From Monodelphis domestica (Eukaryota; Chordata; Mammalia; Didelphimorphia; Didelphidae), in the NCBI RefSeq assembly GCF_027887165.1, contig NC_077227.1, positions 78,126,988 through 78,190,987 of the forward strand: a stretch of 64,000 nucleotides of DNA. Direction: 5' to 3'. A program made the translations under genes and the position numbers. Each line of letters starts with the position of its first letter. The stretch's first letter is position 1. Below the pieces are notes generated by a model, which did not search any database, was not told where the DNA came from, and saw nothing but the letters and a program-made list of their open reading frames with translations. Below, one piece after another: positions 59,701-64,000 of this stretch.

Positions 59701-62700
59701 CTGAGGGACAGTGAACTGGCCCCCTGTGTAAAACGTTTGGGGACCCCTGCTTTAGGGGATGGACTTTATCCTAATGTGGATATTATCTCTAGGAGAAAAC
59801 TTGGCCTTTTAGTCTAGCCTCATGTCCAGACTTGAATGTATATAGACCAGTCAATTTGGGAAGGCATTTTTTTTAAACCCTTACCTTGCATCTTGGAATC
59901 AATACTGTGTATTGATGCCAAGGTAGAAGAGTGGTAAGGGCTAGGCAATGGGGGTTAAATGACTTGCCCAGGGTCACACAGCTGGGAAGTGTCTGAGGCC
60001 AGATTTGAACCTTGGTCTACCCATCTCTAGGCCTGGCTCTCAATCCACTGAGCTACCTAGCTGCTCCCTTGGGAATGCATTTTTTAACCGAAAAGGGGAG
60101 AAGATCTTCAGGATTTCCTGGCTAGGTTAAACTAGGTACCAGGGAGTCATATTGTTAACCTTAATTCTGTGATAATATCCAGTATTTTGTCCCCAGGCTA
60201 GCTGCTCGAAGTGTTGCCCTTATTGTACCCCTTTTTCTGGATGGCAACATATCCTTTCTCTCTGAAAACAGCTTCCACAGCAAATTTCTCCCATTCCAGG
60301 TAAGGGGCTAGTAAGGACCCCAAGGATGTGGTATGTTATGTTCTGGGCTAATCTAGATGGATAAGAGTTCATCATTGGGAATATGTGGAGTCTCAGCATG
60401 AGGACAGCGAGTTTCTCCTTCTTTTGTAGAATAGTTCCTCAGAACAGAAGCGGCTGGTTGCACTTCTCATGGCCTTTGTTTGCTCTTTGCCCAGGAATGT
60501 AAGTAAATGCAGTGTTGGCACAGGATTTAGCCCCATTTCAGGGGAAGCAGAGCCCCAAGAGACCTTGGGGTACAAATGTTGCTGTAGTTAAAGCTGGTTC
60601 AGAAGCTTTCTCTTCACTGATGTTCATGTGTAATTCCTATTCATCCTGGCTCTTGCAGCCATTTCCTTGCTAAGTATTCCTGGTCTTGTGATGTTAGTCT
60701 GGGCTCTCTGCAGGTAGAGATCCCTCAGCTGGACAGACTTATGCAGGAGTTGCTGACTCTGAGCTGCCACCATGATGTTCTCTTCTCTTGTACTGCTGCC
60801 GCCAAATGTTTTGCAGGGCTACTCAACAAACACCCAGCAGGTAATGGGGTCGGGATAGGCTCATGGGGGGAAGGAGGAAGAGTCTCCCTGAAACAGCCAC
60901 AAATAGAATCATCAGTTCAGTCTTCAGCCCTTTCAAAGTCTCTCCCAATTGATACTGTGGCTCAGAGATCATTAGTCTTTTTTTTTTGGTCAGGAATCAA
61001 ACTTTGGGAGGGTGGTAGAGAGCCTGTGGACCCTACTGTAGGAGACTGTTTTTAAATACAAAAAGTGAAATTCTTGAGATTACAGAGGAAGCCAAATATA
61101 TTGAAATAAAGATGTAATGTTTTCCTCCCATTCAAGTGCCACTCCTCCAATCCCATCATCTATGGACCCTTGACTCCAGGTTAAGACTCCCGTTTTAGTT
61201 CCTTTAATATATAGTTTGTTCCAGGTAGGAGCTCCCTTGGGCCATAGTAGAGTCTTAGCCGTCTGGCCCCGAGCAATAGTGCTGTGTATTGACAAGACTC
61301 TTGGGGAAACAACTTTGTATAAGGTATGAGGTGAGGCTAGACAGCAAACACTTCATTGTCATCCCCTTCCTCTCCTTTGTAGGGCAGCAGCTAGATGAAT
61401 TTCTACAAAAAGCTATGGAAAAAGTGGAGGCTGGTCTGAGCCCAGGCCCCCATCGTACCCAGGCCTTCACACTGCTCCTTTGGGTAAGGGATAAGAATGG
61501 GTACAGTGAGTAGAGCCTCCCAGGTGGGGCTTTCTCCAAGGCCACAGCAGTCAGAAGGGTTGGTTCAGGAATCACCAAGTTTCTCTACTTCACAGGTGAC
61601 AAAGGCTTTAGTGCTCAGGTACCATCCTCTCAGCTCCTGCCTCACAGACCGGGTAAGACAAGTGTCTTCACCAGTGCCCTACATTGACCACTTTTCTTCC
61701 TGACTCTTGACTCAAAAACATTGGGTTTCTCTAGCTGATGGGCCTTCTGAACGATGCTGAATTGGGCCCCACAGCAGCCGACGGCTTCTCCCTGCTGATG
61801 GCTGACTGCCCAGATGTGCTGCACCGAGCTGGCCACGCCGAGATACGCATCATGTTCCGTCAGCGTTTCTTCACAGATAGTGTGCCTGCCCTGGTCCAGG
61901 GTTTCCACGCTGCTCACCATAGTGAGTGCTTTTTCCCCTCTTCCTGGCCAGGTGCTGTTGTACCTGAATTCTCGCCCTGCCCTGCTTTTCTTGGTCTTTA
62001 CCTCTTGGAATCCATGGGGGTTTGGAGCCAGCTCTAGTCTTCTGGCCCAGGAATTCCCAAGTCTTTTTTGCTGTCTTGCAGGCGTGAAACCCAACTACCT
62101 GAAGGGTCTGTCTCATGTACTTAACAGTCTGCCGAAACCTGTGCTTTTGCCAGAGTTGCCAACAGTGAGTCCCCCTAGCCTTAATGGAATGGAGGGCAGG
62201 AAGGGGTGCTAGGGCAGGCCCTGAACACCTAGAGGCCTCTCCCTCTGACCTGTTCTATTGCCCCTTAGTTACTCTCCCTGTTGCTCGAGGCCTTATCCTG
62301 CACAGATTGTGTGGTGCAGCTCTCCACCCTCAGCTGCCTTCAGCCTCTTCTGCTGGATGCACCACAAGTCATGAGCCTTCACATCAATACCCTCGTCACC
62401 AAGTTCCTAAACCTCAGTTGTAGCCCTTCAATGGTGAGTATGTTCCCAATACTCTTCCTGGCCAAGAGCCCTCCTCTTTCTCCATCCTGAGCTGTATCTC
62501 ATGTCTCTTCCAGGCTGTTCGGATTGCTGCACTACAATGTGTGCATGCCCTCACCAGGCTTCCAACTTCTGTGGTAAGAGCCTATAATACCTATTTCAAA
62601 AGGGATGACTAACAGTGGACACAGGTCACTAATGAGATGGAAAATGGAACCCATCCAGGGATCCTGAGAATACTAAGAACCTCTCAGAGCAAGGTTTCCA

Positions 62701-63075
62701 CTCTAGTCCCCTCTCAGGGCAGTCAGGGACTTCTAAGGAACAGTAAGATTTATCCTCATCTTCCTAGGAAACCAGTTCTGCAGGCAAAAAGATAAGAGAA
62801 TTCCTTCCTTATCCAGATGTGTTCCTAAGAGAATTAGAACCCATGTGACAGGCCCCTGTCCTTCCACAGCTGCTGCCCTACAAAATGCAGGTGATCCGGG
62901 CCCTGGCTAAGCCCCTGGATGACAAAAAGAGGCTGGTACGCAGAGAAGCAGTGACAGCCAGGGGAGCATGGTAAGGGTCCAGGGAAAGGGAGACTTGGGG
63001 CCCAAGTCCAGCTCCACACTAACGCTGTGCCATCTCTTACTCCACAGGTTCCTCCTGGGGAGTCCAGGCAGCTGA
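39902..63075 (+). CDS. MMS19: MMS19, cytosolic iron-sulphur assembly targeting factor (complete, 31 coding exons)
   Basis: MMS19 is a HEAT-repeat scaffold of the cytosolic iron-sulphur targeting complex (with CIAO1 and CIAO2B). It delivers 4Fe-4S clusters to enzymes such as XPD, FANCJ, RTEL1 and DNA polymerases. Coding exons read from the sequence: 39902-40010, 49245-49293, 50575-50675, 51487-51572, 51827-51901, 52554-52623, 53021-53149, 53235-53296, 53915-54001, 54419-54493, 54810-54887, 55829-55967, 56173-56327, 56438-56516, 56766-56891, 57056-57137, 57615-57712, 57882-58031, 58139-58291, 59123-59222, 60197-60299, 60430-60498, 60714-60840, 61383-61483, 61596-61652, 61735-61921, 62082-62164, 62269-62433, 62514-62573, 62870-62970, 63048-63075. 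Every intron is GT-AG, phases join without a frameshift, and the total is 3084 nt (1027 residues plus TGA) against 1030 in human. Segments such as LENPEPRTR, ADFTFGFIQVMDGEKDPRNL and FHQTAVPCLLALAVQA match human MMS19 recalled from memory. The start has a good Kozak context (A at -3, G at +4). Confidence 0.97.
42780..43900 (+). mobile_element. L2/CR1-type LINE 3' region in MMS19 intron 1
   Basis: CTTGGCATTATCATCACAATA, GACCATTGCAATAGGCC, CGAAGGTCTCCAGAGGCTC, GTTCCATGTGTGGAATGCTC, AAGCTCTTTGAGGGTAGGAAC and CACAGTGCCTGGCTCAAAGAAC follow L2 order; unrelated sequence interrupts near 43030-43330. Confidence 0.7.
44868..45058 (-). mobile_element. CORE-SINE (antisense) in MMS19 intron 1
   Basis: AACCCATACCTTCCACCTTAG to GAGCTATCCAGCTGCCC. 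TACTTGGTGTATAT before and TACTTGGTATATTT after look like its target duplication. Confidence 0.87.
45225..45345 (-). mobile_element. Antisense L2/L3-like fragment
   Basis: AGCAAGCATTTATTATTCACCTGGCACTGTGCTG followed by an A-rich run, the reversed LINE 3' signature. Confidence 0.45.
46447..46697 (-). mobile_element. MAR1-type CORE-SINE (antisense) in MMS19 intron 1
   Basis: The plus strand shows CCCATTTGGGATTATCTTGG, GATGAGGAAACTGAGGCAAA, GTGACTTGCCAGGGTCACAT and ends CCACCTATGA, the reverse of the marsupial MAR1 pattern. Confidence 0.8.
46935..47927 (+). mobile_element. Solo LTR of an endogenous retrovirus in MMS19 intron 1, with expanded CT tract
   Basis: It shares ACAATGGAGATACTTGG, GTGATTGGTAGATGTGA and a 3' end with a GCTGACTTGGGTATTTTTC motif with the LTR at 17979-18946, and ends CCTTACA. 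The 5' boundary and any duplication could not be fixed. A CT microsatellite interrupts it at 47667-47807. No retroviral genes are nearby. Confidence 0.65.
47667..47807. repeat. CT/CCCT microsatellite
   Basis: TC units, TCTCTG interruptions, then CCCT units and a final CT run, embedded in the LTR at 46935-47927. Confidence 0.97.
48060..48660 (+). mobile_element. L2-type LINE fragment in MMS19 intron 1
   Basis: TTCTATCCTGGGCCTTTTTC, ATGCAGATGACTCCTAGATC and CAACCTCAGTATCATCCTC match the L2 ORF2 end. Confidence 0.65.
49245..54001 (+). CDS. MMS19: MMS19 exons 2-9, N-terminal HEAT region (residues 37-256)
   Basis: Exon 2 is only 49 nt (49245-49293, DVKSGRCTILQVVEALG) and was found by matching phases between exons 1 and 3; its acceptor follows a T/C-rich tract. 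Exons 3-9 carry ENPEPRTRGRGIQLLSQVL, FYENQLKDHHLVIPPVLQGL, PPGLAVSVLKAIFQEVHVQ, DRHTVYSIITNFMRTREE, the long exon 7 block with DGEKDPRNLLVAFRIVYDL, FVEELFEVTSCYFPVDFTP and PPNDPHGIQREDLILSLRAV. This is the family's conserved N-terminal MMS19 domain, built of helical HEAT repeats. The residues are nearly collinear with human, with few substitutions. Confidence 0.95.
49548..49695 (+). mobile_element. CORE-SINE fragment in MMS19 intron 2
   Basis: Head missing: TGGAGCCAGGCCTAGAAATG through CTGCCTTGGAACCAATACAC. It lies between exons 2 and 3 without touching splice sites. Confidence 0.8.
50187..50240. repeat. TTA/TTG microsatellite in MMS19 intron 2
   Basis: TTACTATTGTTGTTATTGTTG followed by ATT repeats. 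Confidence 0.9.
50915..51085 (+). mobile_element. MAR1/MIR-like SINE fragment in MMS19 intron 3
   Basis: ATCTGGAGTCAGAGGACTC, ACCTGTGTAACCTTGG, TTTATCTGTAAAATGAGTAGG. Confidence 0.6.
52060..52285 (+). mobile_element. MAR1-type CORE-SINE in MMS19 intron 5
   Basis: CTGGAGTCAGGAAGACCCAAG, TCATCTGTAAAATGAGG and AAAGTGCTTTGTAAACC. Confidence 0.72.
54419..56516 (+). CDS. MMS19: MMS19 exons 10-14, middle HEAT repeats (residues 257-431)
   Basis: Exons 54419-54493, 54810-54887, 55829-55967, 56173-56327 and 56438-56516 encode FLLPLLIEKVDSEMLSAKL, NACCAVYGQKELKDFLP, VEAEGLAALHSLSACLSRS, CRHHLCEPDMKLVWPSAKLL and SSQRRTILEMLLGFLKLQQK. The amphipathic helix pairs are typical of HEAT repeats. The intron before exon 12 (54888-55828) holds a diverged SINE at 55500-55680 and an MIR-like fragment before it; the splice sites of exon 12 are intact. 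Confidence 0.95.
55500..55682 (+). mobile_element. CORE-SINE, diverged, in MMS19 intron 11
   Basis: GGGACAGCAAGATGGCTCTGG, CCTGGGCAAGTCACTTAATT, ending with the SINE 3' motif. An MIR-like fragment lies just before it (about 55300-55480). Confidence 0.78.
56766..58291 (+). CDS. MMS19: MMS19 exons 15-19, including the variable linker (residues 432-634)
   Basis: Exons 56766-56891, 57056-57137, 57615-57712, 57882-58031 and 58139-58291 encode ADPSTQLQLVGIRALTVLG, VAVGHLYRLSFLEEDSQS, AAMEASGTLATLYP, LQALSAVSTHPSIVRETLP and ESCWYFHQTAVPCLLALAVQ. Exon 17 begins one codon shorter than the human protein at the C-L-A-A junction. The start of exon 18 (residues about 534-552) is unlike human: it is acidic and glycine-rich, then a run of arginines (SRRARRLR), whereas human has an asparagine/threonine-rich linker. 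The flanking helices are conserved, so I read this as a fast-evolving loop. Confidence 0.94.
59123..61483 (+). CDS. MMS19: MMS19 exons 20-24 (residues 635-801)
   Basis: Exons 59123-59222, 60197-60299, 60430-60498, 60714-60840 and 61383-61483 encode LLLEEDVLAAMVSVISTAS, SVALIVPLFLDGNISFL, QKRLVALLMAFVCSLPRN, CTAAAKCFAGLLNKHPA and QLDEFLQKAMEKVEAGL. Exon 20 ends within a codon (GA|GTGAGT) that exon 21 completes to glutamate. The intron between exons 20 and 21 carries a hAT element beginning 34 bp after the donor and a SINE at 59871-60065. Confidence 0.94.
59257..59749. mobile_element. Non-autonomous hAT DNA transposon (493 bp) in MMS19 intron 20
   Basis: The ends CAGGGGTCCCCAAACTGTGG and CGTTTGGGGACCCCTG form near-perfect terminal inverted repeats. 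The 8-bp flanks are CCTTAGGG (59249-59256) and CTTTAGGG (59750-59757). The interior has a C-run and a long near-perfect palindrome at about 59431-59487. The terminal sequence resembles Charlie/OposCharlie-type elements from memory. Confidence 0.85.
59871..60065 (-). mobile_element. CORE-SINE (antisense) in MMS19 intron 20
   Basis: TTTTTTTAAACCCTTACC to CTACCTAGCTGCTCCC. TTGGGAAGGCATTTTTT before and TTGGGAATGCATTTTTT after mark the duplicated target. Confidence 0.87.
61596..63075 (+). CDS. MMS19: MMS19 exons 25-31, C-terminal HEAT region (residues 802-1027)
   Basis: Exons 61596-61652, 61735-61921, 62082-62164, 62269-62433, 62514-62573, 62870-62970 and 63048-63075 encode VTKALVLRYHPLSSCLTDR, the long FSLLMADCPDVLHRAGHAE / MFRQRFFTDSVPALVQGFH block, KPNYLKGLSHVL, LSTLSCLQPLLLDAPQVMS, AVRIAALQCVHALTRLP, VIRALAKPLDDKKRLVRRE and the short end FLLGSPGS. 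From studies of the family, the C-terminal repeats dock CIAO1/CIAO2B and many clients. This is the best conserved stretch against human. Confidence 0.96.
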
Positions 63076-63485
63076 GACCGTGGCCTTGTGCCTAACAACA
63101 CTGACAGACAATCTGATCCAGAGTCACTGACCCATCAAGCCGTCTTCCTAGTGAATGGGCCCTGCCCAGGGAGGGGAGATCATTGGCCCCCTCCCAGCTA
63201 TGGGCTCCATCTGGTGCTGCATGGCTGTACAAGGAACACAGTATTCCTCGTTGCTAGTGGATATTATGCAGTGACTTGTGTGAGGCCATGTGAGTGTTTT
63301 GGCAAGAAGAGACCCTGGCTGGGTGGAGGCTACAAGATGAAGAGGGAAAAGTTTTATGAGGGTAAAGAAGATATCTGGGCACCCTACTGAGGAATGAATG
63401 TGAGTGATTGGCCCTAAGGGCTACAAAGACTTTGTATGTTGTGTGTGTCCTTGCTAGAGAATAAAGACATCTTTTGGTTATGTGG
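63076..63485 (+). other. MMS19: MMS19 3' UTR and polyadenylation site
   Basis: After the TGA at 63073-63075 there is about 385 nt of untranslated sequence to a canonical AATAAA at 63460-63465. It is followed by T/G-containing sequence (TTTTGGTTATGTGG) suitable as a downstream element. Cleavage is inferred near 63480-63490. Confidence 0.75.
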
Positions 63486-63729
63486 CCAGTACAGGAATCT
63501 GTCAGCCACCCCCAGTCTAGGACCTACAAAACCAATTAGTTCTCTTTTCTTAGAATGAGTGGAAGAAGAAGTACCTTGGGGGAGGGGTTAATGAATGAAC
63601 TTGATGCAATCTATAGAAACTAATAGCTGAGGCACTTCCTCCTTGAGACCATGAGCTGTTCCTACCATGGAGGCTTCACAACTCTACTCTCTCCTCTACT
63701 ACAGTAGTAAATGGGGAAGAACAGCATCC

Positions 63730-64000
63730 AGTTAGGTCTTTACAAAATGAAATACCTTTATTTCTGCAGTAAGCAGAGTGTGAAAAGTGGCAGTGACCTC
63801 AGTAAAAGCCCTGGTACCCCTTCACCCATTTCCTTCATCTTAAGAACCCAGGTGTCTTTTTGTCTTGAAGGTCTTTTTCCATTTTCTTCTCACACATTTT
63901 GGTGGGGTGTGGGGTGGTGGTACACAATACCAATTCTATAACCCAGAACTGAGTCTCTTAACAGTTTTTTAGTTTGGGCACAGGCTCTACCTCCATCTAG
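63730..64000 (-). other. ZDHHC16: Probable 3' UTR end of a convergent gene (ZDHHC16 by synteny)
   Basis: On the minus strand there is an AATAAA at 63762-63757, with sequence for cleavage near 63735-63745. In human, ZDHHC16 converges tail-to-tail on MMS19, so this is its expected 3' end. No palmitoyltransferase coding sequence is visible in the 240 bp upstream, so the assignment rests on gene order plus the poly(A) signal. Confidence 0.4.

Noticed and set aside
59359..59714. Frames of 76-81 codons and the long minus-strand frame at 59052-59597
   Set aside because: They fall within the non-autonomous hAT element and its palindrome.
61642..62094. 150-codon minus-strand frame opposite MMS19 exons 26-27
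   Set aside because: Antisense shadow of exon 26 with intron sequence on both sides.
1..64000. Prokaryote-type features: operons, CRISPR arrays, riboswitches, insertion sequences
   Set aside because: Intron-exon genes, SINEs, LINEs and a CpG island show this is vertebrate nuclear DNA; tandem runs present are microsatellites without spacers.
1..64000. tRNA or other RNA genes
   Set aside because: GGTTCAAATC-like B-box motifs occur many times, but always inside SINEs; no independent cloverleaf was found.

Overview
This is a mammalian nuclear genomic window, almost certainly from a marsupial and most likely an American opossum (Monodelphis-like). The evidence is the repeat content: many copies of tRNA-like-headed CORE-SINEs of marsupial type, marsupial-type L1 3' ends, antisense and sense L2/CR1-type LINE remnants, and young non-autonomous hAT elements. 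Repeat family names here come from memory, not from a database search.

Two protein-coding genes diverge from one CpG island at about 38.5-40.3 kb. On the minus strand is the first coding exon of UBTD1 (39006-39075), followed by a very long first intron that fills the whole left part of the window (1-39005); the remaining UBTD1 exons must lie beyond the left edge. On the plus strand is the complete MMS19 gene. I placed 31 coding exons between 39902 and 63075. All have GT/AG boundaries and compatible phases, and together they give 3084 nt (1027 residues plus stop), close to the 1030 residues of human MMS19. The 3' UTR ends at an AATAAA at 63460. Just beyond it, on the minus strand, a polyadenylation signal at 63757-63762 is what the 3' UTR of a convergent gene would look like; from human synteny this should be ZDHHC16. 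The order UBTD1 - MMS19 - (ZDHHC16) matches human 10q24.

The rest is intron. 1-38.4 kb (UBTD1 intron 1) and 40.0-49.2 kb (MMS19 intron 1) are mosaics of SINEs, L1, L2, LTRs and simple repeats, with unique sequence between. Several insertions can be dated relative to each other from target-site duplications. A 346-bp solo LTR sits inside a SINE that sits beside an L1 tail, all sharing one target (11343-12298). A 968-bp solo LTR and a SINE sit inside an antisense L1 that lies head-to-head with a sense L1 (about 17.15-20.4 kb). Three hAT elements have 8-bp duplications that all carry a central TA.

Functionally, MMS19 is the cytosolic iron-sulphur targeting factor that hands 4Fe-4S clusters to DNA-repair and replication enzymes, and UBTD1 is a ubiquitin-pathway regulator. 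Their shared promoter carries two CACGTG boxes, an inverted CCAAT box and an NRF-1-type palindrome just upstream of MMS19. I found no unknown multi-gene system. The most unusual items are the nested insertions, the shared hAT target preference, a ZNF143-like motif in an LTR, and a weak candidate exon pair inside the UBTD1 intron.
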